From the NCBI GenBank assembly GCA_964531335.1, contig CAZHEV010000006.1:124001-188000 (forward strand): a stretch of 64,000 nucleotides of DNA. The letters run 5' to 3'. Made by a program: the position numbers and the translations under genes. Position 1 is the stretch's first letter. Every line of letters starts with the position of its first letter. Source of the DNA: CAZHEV01 sp964531335 [NCBI: uncultured bacterium]. Its GTDB lineage: Bacteria; Eisenbacteria; RBG-16-71-46; CAZHEV01. Positions 9,704-18,516 of this stretch are shown here, in pieces. Below the pieces are notes generated by a model that saw only the letters and a list, made by a program, of their open reading frames with translations, made no database searches and was not told where the DNA came from.

Positions 9704-9718
9704 TGGGGAATAGCCCCA
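9704..9718 (+). repeat. TGGGG-AATAG-CCCCA inverted repeat
   Basis: A 5-bp-arm inverted repeat 25 bases upstream of the larger element at 9743. It resembles the other GGGGAA-type elements but lacks the paired lower stem. Confidence 0.5.
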
Positions 9719-9742
9719 AGCGGCCGGCTTTGCCCCGCCTCC

Positions 9743-9769
9743 GGACGGCTGGGGGAAACCCCCACGTCC
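9743..9769 (+). repeat. Bulged hairpin element, TGGGGG-AAA-CCCCCA core
   Basis: A 6-bp upper stem (TGGGGG/CCCCCA) closes an AAA loop. After a 2-nt left-side bulge (GC) a 5-bp lower stem (GGACG/CGTCC) follows. The same layout with different lower-stem bases is seen at 19892-19920. It lies about 170 bases upstream of the SDR start. Confidence 0.65.
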
Positions 9770-9935
9770 TAAAAGGGCATTCGCGGACCCGAGAATTCAG
9801 AAGCGGCCTCTTCATCCGCTCCGCGCGCTGCTTGATCCTGGAGAGGAAAGGTGAAGGCATCAGGCAAGGCGGCGCAGCGGGAGCGGGCGAACGCGGCCCC
9901 CGGCGCGCGAATTCACAAGCAGATGGGAGGACGCC

Positions 9936-10706
9936 ATGAGCAGAGTCGCTGGGAAGACGGCGGTAGTCACGGGAGGCGCTCTCGGTATCGGCAAGGCCAC
10001 GTGCGCTCTTCTGGCCAAGGAGGGAGCGAAGGTCGCCGTGACCGACATCCTAGACGAAGAGGGCAACGCGCTGGCCGAGGAGATACGCGACTCGGGCGGC
10101 GAAGCGGCCTTCTGGCACCTCGACGTCACGAACGAGAAGGAGATACGCAAGGTCTTCGCGGACATCTACGAGAGGTTCGACGGCATAGACGTGCTCGTTA
10201 ACAACGCTGGGATCTCCGGCGCGAACAAGCCCACGGACGAGGTCAGCGAGGAAGAGTGGGACAAGGTCATGAACATCAACGTCAAGGGCGTCTTCTTGTG
10301 CACAAAGCACGCCGTGCCGGTAATGAAGACCGCAGGGGGAGGCAGCATAATCAACCTGTCCTCGATATACGGCATAATCAGCGCCCCCGACATCCCCCCC
10401 TACCACGCCTCCAAGGGAGCGGTCCGCCTCATGACGAAGACGGACGCCCTGTTCTACGCCGAGCACGGGATAAGAGTGAACTCTGTCCACCCCGGCTTCA
10501 TATGGACGCCTCTGGTCGAGCAGATGGGCGAGGAGTCGGATCAGGGCGTAGAGGAGTTCAGAAAGGCGCTGGATGAGCGCCATCCGATCGGGCACGTCGG
10601 TCAGCCCGAGGACATAGCATTCGGTGTGTTGTACCTGGCGTCGGACGAATCCAAGTTTGTCACCGGCAGCGAGCTGGTGATCGACGGGGGCTACACGTGC
10701 CGATGA
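9936..10706 (+). CDS. Short-chain dehydrogenase/reductase
   Basis: This classical SDR of 256 residues is an NAD(P)-dependent oxidoreductase. The cofactor motif TGGALGIG starts near residue 13, NNAG near 90, the catalytic Ser is in NLSSIYG and the Tyr/Lys pair is in YHASK (~155-159). The C terminus GSELVIDGGYTCR is the usual SDR end. Asp at the end of beta2 (VAVTDI) suggests preference for NAD(H). The substrate is unknown. The PRC-barrel gene starts 13 bases downstream, suggesting an operon. Confidence 0.9.
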   Translation: MSRVAGKTAVVTGGALGIGKATCALLAKEGAKVAVTDILDEEGNALAEEIRDSGGEAAFWHLDVTNEKEIRKVFADIYERFDGIDVLVNNAGISGANKPTDEVSEEEWDKVMNINVKGVFLCTKHAVPVMKTAGGGSIINLSSIYGIISAPDIPPYHASKGAVRLMTKTDALFYAEHGIRVNSVHPGFIWTPLVEQMGEESDQGVEEFRKALDERHPIGHVGQPEDIAFGVLYLASDESKFVTGSELVIDGGYTCR

Positions 10707-10719
10707 CGGAGGAGATGCC

Positions 10720-11487
10720 ATGCCATTCTTGAGCGCAAAAGGGCTGAGCGACTGCAAGGTTGTCGCCAAAGACGGTGACATCGGGGACGTCACAGATCTG
10801 TACTTCGACGATATGTACTGGAGGGTTCGCTATCTCGTGGTCAATACGGGAGGCGCGCTCCTGCCGGGCAAAGTTGTGCTCGTTTCCCCCCACTCCATAG
10901 CGAACGCGGTCCCGTCGGAGGGAGCGGTCGTCCTCGACCTTACGATGGAGCAGGTAAAAGAGAGCCCTGCCGTGGACACGGAGAAGCCCCTGAGCCGGAG
11001 GCTGGAGGAGGACCTGTCCCGTCAATACGGCTGGCCCATGTACTGGCTGCCGGGCACGTCCGGGTCCTTCATTTCCATCCCTCCCCGCCGGAAGGTGGAC
11101 GGAAGCGACGTCGAGACGGAGACCGCGGCGCCGTTCGCGGAGCCCGGGGACCCGAACCTTCGCAGCATGAACGAAGTCGAAGGCTATCACATCCAGGCCA
11201 CCGACGGCGAGATAGGCCACGTCGAGGACTTTCTCGCCGACAACGAAGAGTGGGACGTTCACTACATGATCGTCAACACCCACAACTGGCTGCCGGGCAA
11301 GAGCGTCGTTGTCTCGCGGATGTGGATCAAGGAGATAAGCTGGTCCGACAGAAGCGTGGTGGTGGACGTCGAGAGAGAGAAGGTGCGGACAAGCCCCGAG
11401 TACCACCGGGAGTCGCCCTTCGACAGGGAGTTCGAGGAGAAGCTCTTCAAGCACCACGAGCGCCCGGGCTACTGGGAGAGCGGCTAG
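10720..11487 (+). CDS. Protein with two PRC-barrel domains
   Basis: This 255-residue protein has an N-terminal PRC-barrel (~1-75, VVAKDGDIGDVTDLYFDD) and a second (~145-225, HIQATDGEIGHVEDFLAD). Between them lies a hinge containing YGWPMYWLPG. PRC-barrels are small beta barrels found in RNA-processing and photosynthetic proteins. Two-domain forms like this are common, uncharacterised proteins in stress-linked clusters. Two close paralogues lie at 22273 and 24404. It follows the SDR gene and precedes polX. Confidence 0.85.
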   Translation: MPFLSAKGLSDCKVVAKDGDIGDVTDLYFDDMYWRVRYLVVNTGGALLPGKVVLVSPHSIANAVPSEGAVVLDLTMEQVKESPAVDTEKPLSRRLEEDLSRQYGWPMYWLPGTSGSFISIPPRRKVDGSDVETETAAPFAEPGDPNLRSMNEVEGYHIQATDGEIGHVEDFLADNEEWDVHYMIVNTHNWLPGKSVVVSRMWIKEISWSDRSVVVDVEREKVRTSPEYHRESPFDREFEEKLFKHHERPGYWESG

Positions 11488-11510
11488 GGCGCCGCCGTGG
11501 AGTGACGCAG

Positions 11511-13220
11511 GTGGAGAACGCGAGAATATCGGCCATGCTCGAGGAGATAGCGGACCTTCTGGAGCTTCAGGATGAGAATCGCTTCCGCGTGCGCTCCTAC
11601 CGCAACGCCGCGCAGACGGTTCGCGGCCGGCCGGAGCGCGTAGAGGACCTCGTGGACGAGGGGGCGGACCTCTCGAAGCTCCCCAACATCGGAAAGAGCA
11701 CCGCGGAGAAGATAGCGGAGATGCTCCGCACCGGCACCTGCAAGAGACTCGAAGATCTCAGAGGCAAGGTTCCCAAGGAGCTGGCCGGCGTGATGAAGGT
11801 GCCGACGGTGGGGCCGCGGACCGCCATGCAGATCCACAAGGAGCTGGGGGTGGAGTCCCTTGCCGACTTGAAAAAGGCCTGCGAGAACAACAAAGTGCGC
11901 GAGCTCGAAGGCCTGGGCCCCAAGTCGGAGGAGAAGATCCTCGAGGGGATAAAGACGCTGGAGACGACGTCCGACCGGATGCTCTTCAAGGAGGCCAAGG
12001 AGCACGCCGACTCCGTGGGGCGTCACCTGGACGGCATCAAGGCGGTCAGTAGATGGGAGATCGCCGGAAGCTACCGCAGGAGGCTGGACACCATAGGCGA
12101 CCTCGACATCCTGGTACGCGCCTCGGACCGCGACCGCGCCGCCGAAGAGATACTCGCATGGGACGGTATCGGCGAAGTGGTGGGCCGCGGGAAAGAGAAG
12201 GTCACCGTTAGACTGAAGGATGGAACGCAGATCGACTTCAGGTTCTTCGAGGAGAAGTCCTACGGGTCGGCGCTTCTCTACTTCACAGGATCGAAGAGCC
12301 ACAACATCTCGCTGAGAAAGCGCGCTCAGAGCCGGGGCTGGAAGCTGAACGAGTACGGCCTGTTGAAGGGCGACCGACTCCTTGCCGGGAAGACGGAGGA
12401 GTCGATCTACAAGAGGCTGAACCTAGCCATGATCCCGCCCGAGATGCGCGAGGACCGGGGCGAGATCGAGGTGGCGGAGAGGGACGATCTGCCGGAGCTT
12501 GTGGAGACGAAGCACATCCGCGGAGACCTTCAATGCCACACCAAGGCAAGCGACGGGAAGAACAGCATAGAAGAGATGGCGCAGGCCGCGCGGGATATGG
12601 CGTACCAGTACCTGGCCGTGACCGATCATTCCAAGCGCGTCACGATGGCGAAGGGCCTCAACAACTCGACGGCGCTCAGGCACGCGGACAAGATCCGCGA
12701 GGTCGATTCGGGCATGAAGGACTTCTGGCTCCTGGCGGGCATAGAGGTGGACATACTGAAGAGCGGCGCGCTCGATCTGAAGGAGAAGACCCTGGAGAAG
12801 CTCGACTGGGTGCTGGCGAGCATTCATTACGACCGCAACATGGACAGAAGGAGCATGACCGACCGCATAGTAACCGCGGTGAAAAGCGGCGTGGTGCACT
12901 GCCTCGGACACCCCATGGGCAGGATGATAGGCAAGAGAAAGGAGCTGGACTTCGACGTGGAGAAGGTCCTGGAGGCGTGCCGCGACGCCGGGGTGTGGGT
13001 GGAGATAAACGCCCAACCGGACAGACTGGACATGCCCGACTCTTATTGCAAGGAGGCGGCCGAAGACGGCGTGGGGTTTACCATATCCACCGACGCGCAC
13101 GACGCCGCGGGTCTGAAGTTCATGGAGTTCGGGGTCAATGTGGCAAGACGCGGCTGGCTCAAGAGAAGCGATGTCCTAAACACGGTGACGTCCAAACAAC
13201 TGCGAAAGAAGCTCGGCTAA
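11511..13220 (+). CDS. polX: Family X DNA polymerase/3'-5' exonuclease with PHP domain
   Basis: This 569-residue PolX-type enzyme acts in gap-filling DNA repair. It has an N-terminal 8-kDa/HhH region (SAMLEEIADLLELQDENRF, LPNIGKSTAEKIAEML), a nucleotidyltransferase palm with GDLDILVRAS as metal-binding site (~200), and a C-terminal PHP phosphoesterase domain starting HIRGDLQCHTKASDG (~335) with LAVTDHS and STDAHD metal ligands. GTG at 11511 is chosen because GGAG sits about 8 bases upstream and the protein then starts as family members do; GTG 11502 is possible. A ligase remnant follows 32 bases downstream, which suggests a former gap-fill-and-seal pair. Confidence 0.9.
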   Translation: MENARISAMLEEIADLLELQDENRFRVRSYRNAAQTVRGRPERVEDLVDEGADLSKLPNIGKSTAEKIAEMLRTGTCKRLEDLRGKVPKELAGVMKVPTVGPRTAMQIHKELGVESLADLKKACENNKVRELEGLGPKSEEKILEGIKTLETTSDRMLFKEAKEHADSVGRHLDGIKAVSRWEIAGSYRRRLDTIGDLDILVRASDRDRAAEEILAWDGIGEVVGRGKEKVTVRLKDGTQIDFRFFEEKSYGSALLYFTGSKSHNISLRKRAQSRGWKLNEYGLLKGDRLLAGKTEESIYKRLNLAMIPPEMREDRGEIEVAERDDLPELVETKHIRGDLQCHTKASDGKNSIEEMAQAARDMAYQYLAVTDHSKRVTMAKGLNNSTALRHADKIREVDSGMKDFWLLAGIEVDILKSGALDLKEKTLEKLDWVLASIHYDRNMDRRSMTDRIVTAVKSGVVHCLGHPMGRMIGKRKELDFDVEKVLEACRDAGVWVEINAQPDRLDMPDSYCKEAAEDGVGFTISTDAHDAAGLKFMEFGVNVARRGWLKRSDVLNTVTSKQLRKKLG

Positions 13221-13252
13221 CGGACGGGCACGCCGCCCGAAAGGTTAAAGAC

Positions 13253-14272
13253 GTGGCTCGCGGCAAGAAAAAAGCCATCGGAGAAATGTCCAAGAAGGAG
13301 GCCCGAAAGCGGGCGAAGAAGCTCCGCGAAGAGGTGTCCTACCACGATCACCGCTACTATGTCCTGGACGACCCGGAGATATCCGACAAGGAGTACGACG
13401 AGCTCAAAGCAGAGCTCCAGGCCATCGAGGACAAGTATCCGGACCTGATTACCCCCGACAGCCCCACCCGGCGCGTGGGCGCGGAGCCGCGCGAGGAGTT
13501 CGAAACGATCGAGCACCCCAGCCCCATGCTCAGCCTCCAGGCGGTGCAGGAGGAGGACGACATCAGGCACTTCTACGACTCGTGCGTGGACAAGCTCGAT
13601 TCCATCGACGACGCGGTCGAGTGGTACGGGAAAATGAAGGAGAAGCGGGAGGAGCTTCCCTTCGAAATAGACGGTTGCGTGTTCAAGGTAAACCCCTTCG
13701 ACGCCCAGAAGAAGCTGGGAGCGAGGGCGGCCGATCCTCGCTGGGCGATCGCCTGGAAGTTCCCGCCGCAGAGGAAGGTCGCCAAGATAAAGGACATCAA
13801 GGCGCAGGTGGGCAGGACGGGAGCGCTTACCCCCGTGGCGATGCTGGAACCGGTGTTGATCGGGGGCGCCCAGGTGTCCCGCGTTACCCTGCACAACCAG
13901 GACGAGATCGAAAGGAAGGACATAAGGAAGGGCGACCATGTGATGGTGGAGAGAGCCGGCGACGTGATACCGCACGTGGTGAAGGTGATGAAAAGGAAAA
14001 GGTCCGGCGCCGAGAAGAAGTACCGGCTGCCGCGCAAGTGCCCGGCGTGCGGCGGAAAGGTCAGCCGGATAGAGGGCGAGGCCGTAGCCAGATGCACCAA
14101 CTCCGCCTGCCCCGCGCGCCTCGAGGAGATCATCCTCCACTTCGCCTCCAAGGGCGCCCTGGACATAAGCGGCCTCGGATGCGCGGATCGGGCGCTCAAC
14201 CAGCCGGCGCATGGATTCGCCTGGCCTCGGGCCGTAATCGCGGCGCTCCAGTGCGCCGAGCCGCTTTCCTAG
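13253..14272 (+). pseudogene. ligA: NAD+-dependent DNA ligase (LigA) remnant lacking the catalytic core
   Basis: The open frame encodes 339 residues where LigA usually has about 670. Present are the Ia domain (REEVSYHDHRYYVLDDPEIS), the start of the adenylation domain (EHPSPMLSLQAVQEEDDI), the EIDG motif, the OB fold (VGRTGALTPVAMLEPV) and the four-Cys zinc finger (CPACGGKV ... CTNSACPARL). About 150-190 residues are missing between FYDSCVDKL and DSIDDAVEWY, including the KxDG lysine that forms the AMP adduct. The C terminus ends soon after LDISGLG, losing the HhH and BRCT domains. It therefore cannot ligate as a normal LigA. GTG 13253 or ATG 13286 could start it. Confidence 0.85.
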
Positions 14273-14277
14273 TTCCC

Positions 14278-16410
14278 TCACTCACCGCGCTCGGCCGCGG
14301 CGACCCGGTCCATCACCTCCACCACCTCTTCCGCCCTGACGCAGACGGAGTCGATACCCACCTCTATCAGGAACGAGGTGAAGTCGTGAAGGCCCCCCAT
14401 AGCGGCGGCTTCTATACTCATTGGGTTTCCACAGAAGCTGACCGGCCTCGAGGCGTCATGCGCCGTCTCCAACAGATCGCGGATAATGTCCGGAAGCGCG
14501 CATGTCATCTCCCGCGACAACTCCGGGACCCGGCCGGCCCTCGCCGCATCACTCGCCGCGGGCCTCGCTATGCCTTCCATGGTGAGCGAAAGACCGTCGA
14601 ATCGGCGCATGAACCCTCCGTCCATCACGAAGTTCGACGGCACCTGCACCATGAGATGCACCTCCAGCTCGCGCGAGCCTCTCTCCAGCCCGCAGGAGCG
14701 CATGACGCTCAGTACCTCCTGCGCCTCCTCTATGGTGCGACAGAACGGGATCATGGCGCCTGTGTTCTCGAATCCCATGTCGTCGCGGACTCGTTTCAAA
14801 GCGCGGCACTCCAGCTCGAATGCCGGGCGGTAATGCTCGCTGATATAGCGGCCGGCCCCTCTCAGTCCGGCCAACGGGTTTTTCTCCCCGGGCTCGAACC
14901 AACTTCCTCCTATGAGCTTTGAGTACTCGGAGCTGTCGAGATTGCAGAACCTGACAATCGCCGGGAGGGAGTGATACGAGGCGGACATGCACGCGAGCGC
15001 GCCCGCGAGCACGTCGACGAAGTACTCCCCCTTGTCGTCGTAACCGCGCGTGACGGACTCTATCCGCTCGCGCACCCCACCGTCTTCGAGCTCGTCGAAT
15101 CTCAACAGCGCCAGCGGGTGAACTCCGATCACGTCTCTTACGAGGTGCTCCGTCCTGGCTAGGCCCACTCCGCGGACGGGTAGGTTCCAGCACCTCAGCG
15201 CCTCGGCCGGATCCGACACGTCCAATGTGATGCCTGTGTGAACTTCCGGCATCTCCTCCGGCGAGGGCGGTCCACTCGCCCTCGAAGGCTCCAGGGCTTC
15301 AACGTCCGCAACAGATGCCCCTTTCCGGGAGCCGCGGGTCGCGCGCGGGCCGTCTTCGCGTTCTTGGTCTTTCGCCGGCGCGGGCTGAACGTCCGTAACG
15401 AAAAGCTCCCCGGTACCTCCATCCTTGACCCAGCGCATCTGCACGGGTAAGGCAAAGATCCCCTCCGCGGCCGCAGTCCACTTCGCGATCTCCAGAGCTT
15501 CGCTTTCATCTATAGGGCGCCCGCGGTCTTTCCCGCTCCACCAGCCGGCGCCGCCGTCCCCATTGTCCGTGGACACCGCATCCATACCGCCGCCGGGCTC
15601 GGCCTTCTCGCCGGCGCGCCTAATCACCGGTTTGACCCGGCGCTCCTTCAGCAGAGGTTTGTAGACGATGTACTTATCGACGCCGGACCCTCCGTTCGAG
15701 CCGCCCGAGAAGCCCCAGGCCCCTTCGATGACGACCATGTCGGGAAATCCGTCGTCCTTGTCGTACGAAAGCGCGGTCCCGGAGGCGCCAAGGTCGGGCC
15801 GCAGCGACGCCTGAATCCACAGGGGCAGCGACAGCCCGGAGTCATCGACGCCGGGGATCGCGCGCCTCAGGAGGGCCTCGTCCGAGAAAAGCGACGCGTA
15901 ACATCTGACGCAGGCGCCTATCACGCCCAGCTCGCCCGCGACGTTCAAGAATGCCTCTTGCGCGCTCGCAAAGGCCTCCGGCAGACGGCCCGCCGGTCCC
16001 CACAAGGGGCTTATTCTCACGTCGGCCCGAAGCTCAACCTGCCCCGAAACTTCTCTCAGCTTCTCGCAGGCGTCCCGAATCTCCCGGCTCAGCTCGCCGG
16101 GCAGCCGCGCCCCGATGAACATCTCTCGGATCGAGGCGGCCGTATCACTCACGGAGGCTCTTCCGCCTTCGAGCCGCCTCAGCTCTGCCAGTATCCTCCC
16201 CCGCAACCCGCCGGACTCCAGAAACAGGGAATATGCGTCACCCGAGCAGGCGAAGCCCTGGGGCACGTTGACACCGTCGCTTTTCAGGCGCCTTCTCAGC
16301 TCTCCCAGATACGAGGCGCGGGCCCCTACCTTCCCGTAGCTTTCCAAGCCTATGTCGTCCAACCAGATAACGTACTGTACGTGTGTTCGATCCACTGTCG
16401 ATTCCGCCAC
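14278..16410 (-). CDS. PEP-synthase-like pseudoenzyme without the phosphohistidine domain
   Basis: This 710-residue protein has similarity to phosphoenolpyruvate synthase at both ends. The N half resembles the ATP-grasp domain (ASLFSDEALL, LGASGTALSYD, WVKDGGTGELFVTDVQPAP). The C half resembles the PEP/pyruvate barrel (GVGLARTEHLV, GLRGAGRYISEHYRPAF, MIPFCRTIEEA). The swivelling domain with the catalytic His is absent, replaced by a ~45-residue charged linker. The VRSSAT-type ATP motif and the SNDxTQ barrel motif are also lost, though a C-terminal Cys (FCGNP) remains. It is probably not a PEP synthase. It is transcribed away from the NarL-type kinase gene. Confidence 0.75.
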   Translation of the reverse strand: MAESTVDRTHVQYVIWLDDIGLESYGKVGARASYLGELRRRLKSDGVNVPQGFACSGDAYSLFLESGGLRGRILAELRRLEGGRASVSDTAASIREMFIGARLPGELSREIRDACEKLREVSGQVELRADVRISPLWGPAGRLPEAFASAQEAFLNVAGELGVIGACVRCYASLFSDEALLRRAIPGVDDSGLSLPLWIQASLRPDLGASGTALSYDKDDGFPDMVVIEGAWGFSGGSNGGSGVDKYIVYKPLLKERRVKPVIRRAGEKAEPGGGMDAVSTDNGDGGAGWWSGKDRGRPIDESEALEIAKWTAAAEGIFALPVQMRWVKDGGTGELFVTDVQPAPAKDQEREDGPRATRGSRKGASVADVEALEPSRASGPPSPEEMPEVHTGITLDVSDPAEALRCWNLPVRGVGLARTEHLVRDVIGVHPLALLRFDELEDGGVRERIESVTRGYDDKGEYFVDVLAGALACMSASYHSLPAIVRFCNLDSSEYSKLIGGSWFEPGEKNPLAGLRGAGRYISEHYRPAFELECRALKRVRDDMGFENTGAMIPFCRTIEEAQEVLSVMRSCGLERGSRELEVHLMVQVPSNFVMDGGFMRRFDGLSLTMEGIARPAASDAARAGRVPELSREMTCALPDIIRDLLETAHDASRPVSFCGNPMSIEAAAMGGLHDFTSFLIEVGIDSVCVRAEEVVEVMDRVAAAERGE

Positions 16411-16584
16411 TATATTGGGGGCTCGATGCCGGATTATCCCTTACAGGGCATATGAATACCATCCACGACAGAGATTAGGGCGACCGAGGCCCCAATTGGA
16501 CCGGGCTTCACACGATTGTCCTCATAGTGAAATGCCGATTGTTGCGTGGGGCTCTTTCCTATAAAATCTCCTTATAGTCTTACT

Positions 16585-17838
16585 ATGTCGACGTTCGAGG
16601 TGCCGCCCGTCAAGCCTGCGGGCGCTGTCTTTCGGGAGGGGCAAGTGGTGAAAACCGAAGACTTGCGCGTCAACCTGACGAGAGACGAGGGACGCCGTCT
16701 GAAAGCGGGCCTCGATCCGCTGGGGCTTATAGAAGATGTCGGGCGCACAGCGGCGCGCAGCGACAATCTCCAGGAAGCGCTGCGCCCGGCGCTCGAGTCA
16801 ATATCCACATACTTGGGCTTTGTCGCCGCCTATCTATACGTGCAATCCAAGGAGGACCCGAGCTTGCTCGTGGCGGACGCCTGGTTCCGGAAAGACGCCG
16901 ACAACCAAGAGGGGCTCCGCGAAAGCGCTTCCGAATTAATGCGCTGGGGCGAGGGCGCGGCGGGCCGCGCCCTCGAGACCAAACGCGTTGTCACCATGGA
17001 CGCATCGGATCTCGCCGGCTCCGAGTCCCTCGAGGCTTTCCCTGCCAAGGCGGGGGTCCGAGGGGTGACGGCGGTGCCTGTCATGACAGGGCCCAAGGTA
17101 TTGGCTGTGATCGACTTCTTCTCGGCGGAGGCGGCCGTGCCGGATGATCAGACGGTGGAGCTGCTCGAGAAGATGGGCAGGCACCTGGGCAGGACGATAG
17201 AGCACGAGCTCTGGGACAGGAAGCTCGCCGAGGCGGCCGCGTACGAGAGACACAACCTGGCGATGGAGCTGCATGACGGCCTGGCACAGCAGCTAGCGGG
17301 GATAAAGTTGCTTTCCGAGAGCCTGCTGGGCCGGCTGAAATGCAAGCATCACGATTGCTCGGAAAGACTCGGCCGGATTTGCGAGTACATGGAGAACGCG
17401 CTCGCGACCGTACGGGCGACCATAAACTGTATGAGCCCGAAGGAGATCCAGAGCGACGGCCTGCCGGCCGCCCTCAGCGAGCTGGCCCAGAACACGACGA
17501 GGCGGTACGGACTGGAGTGCGTATTGCACTGCGACCAGACGGTCGACGTCGCCGACTGTGAGACCGCCACCAACCTCCTGCGCATCGCCCAGGAGGCCGT
17601 CCACAACGCCATAAAACACGCCGATTGCAGGCAGATCCTGATCGTCTTGAGAATGACGAACGGCAAGCTGGTAATGGAGATCTCCGACGACGGGGGAGGG
17701 TTCTCTCCGGAAAAAGAGCCGGAAGGCATGGGGCTGCGCATCATGCGATACCGCGCCGGACGGATAGGAGCCGTGCTGAGCTTCGGCCCTAATCCGCAGG
17801 GCGGCAACATCGTGAGATGCGCCTACTTGAGGAAGTGA
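16585..17838 (+). CDS. GAF-domain sensor histidine kinase, NarL-type (HisKA_3)
   Basis: This 417-residue soluble kinase has a GAF-like sensor domain (~45-195) and a HisKA_3 dimerisation box ERHNLAMELHDGLAQQL with phospho-acceptor His ~230. The HATPase_c domain has N box AQEAVHNAIKHA and G box DDGGGFSPEKEPEGMGL. No membrane helix is seen, so it senses a cytoplasmic signal. The start at 16585 is chosen over the in-frame codon at 16546 because a TATAAA -10-like element lies at 16559-16564. The cognate response regulator begins 5 bases after the stop. Confidence 0.88.
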   Translation: MSTFEVPPVKPAGAVFREGQVVKTEDLRVNLTRDEGRRLKAGLDPLGLIEDVGRTAARSDNLQEALRPALESISTYLGFVAAYLYVQSKEDPSLLVADAWFRKDADNQEGLRESASELMRWGEGAAGRALETKRVVTMDASDLAGSESLEAFPAKAGVRGVTAVPVMTGPKVLAVIDFFSAEAAVPDDQTVELLEKMGRHLGRTIEHELWDRKLAEAAAYERHNLAMELHDGLAQQLAGIKLLSESLLGRLKCKHHDCSERLGRICEYMENALATVRATINCMSPKEIQSDGLPAALSELAQNTTRRYGLECVLHCDQTVDVADCETATNLLRIAQEAVHNAIKHADCRQILIVLRMTNGKLVMEISDDGGGFSPEKEPEGMGLRIMRYRAGRIGAVLSFGPNPQGGNIVRCAYLRK

Positions 17839-17842
17839 CGAT

Positions 17843-18514
17843 ATGTCCGACAAAGACACGGGTACCAGCGCGAGGATAATGATTGTAGACGATCATCCGA
17901 TCACCCGGCGGGGCCTTGCCGAGTTGATCGCGCCGGAGCTGGGCATGGAGATCTGCGCGGAGGCTTCCGACGCCAACGAGGCGATGGGCAAGATCGAGGA
18001 GACGGAGCCGCATCTTGCAATAGTTGATATTTCACTGGGAAAAGGTATCGGCGGTGTGGAGCTCATAAAGGAGATAAGATCTCGTTACGAGAAGATAAAG
18101 CTGCTCGCCTGCTCCATGCACGATGAGAAGCTGTTCGCCGAGCGATGCCTGAACGCCGGCGCTATGGGATATATCAGCAAGAACGCGCCGCCGCAGGATT
18201 TCATATCCGCCGTGCGAAGGGTGCTCGAAGGCAAGATCTACCTCAGCGAGACGATGTCCGACCAGCTCCTGTCGAGAATGGTGCAGGGAGACGAGAGGGC
18301 GGACAAGCCGTCCGTGGAGTCCCTCTCCGATCGCGAGCTGGAGGTATTCGAGCTGATCGGCAATGGGATGACCACAAGGCAGATAGCGCAGAGGCTGCAT
18401 CTGAGCATCAAGACTATAGAGACCTACCGCGAGAACATGAAGACCAAGCTGAACCTCAAGAACAGCGCCGAGCTGGTCCGGCACGCCGTGCAATGGACCC
18501 TGGAGGGCAACTAG
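17843..18514 (+). CDS. NarL/FixJ-family response regulator
   Basis: This 223-residue regulator has a receiver domain (IMIVDDHPITRRGL, phospho-acceptor Asp ~62 in IVDISLG, Lys in SKNAPPQDF) and a C-terminal LuxR-type HTH (SLSDRELEVFELIGNG, TTRQIAQRLHLSIKTIETY). It forms a two-component pair with the kinase immediately upstream. Its targets are unknown. The stress-type genes on both sides, several with a shared palindromic element, are candidates. Confidence 0.92.
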   Translation: MSDKDTGTSARIMIVDDHPITRRGLAELIAPELGMEICAEASDANEAMGKIEETEPHLAIVDISLGKGIGGVELIKEIRSRYEKIKLLACSMHDEKLFAERCLNAGAMGYISKNAPPQDFISAVRRVLEGKIYLSETMSDQLLSRMVQGDERADKPSVESLSDRELEVFELIGNGMTTRQIAQRLHLSIKTIETYRENMKTKLNLKNSAELVRHAVQWTLEGN

Positions 18515-18516
18515 GC

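Larger units (their letters stand above)
9571..9935. other. Divergent intergenic region with palindromic elements
   Basis: This is the gap between the divergently transcribed phosphoribosyltransferase and SDR genes. It contains two GGGG/CCCC inverted repeats (9704-9718 and 9743-9769). No gene and no clear promoter were recognised. The SDR ribosome binding site GGGAGG lies just before 9936. Confidence 0.6.
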
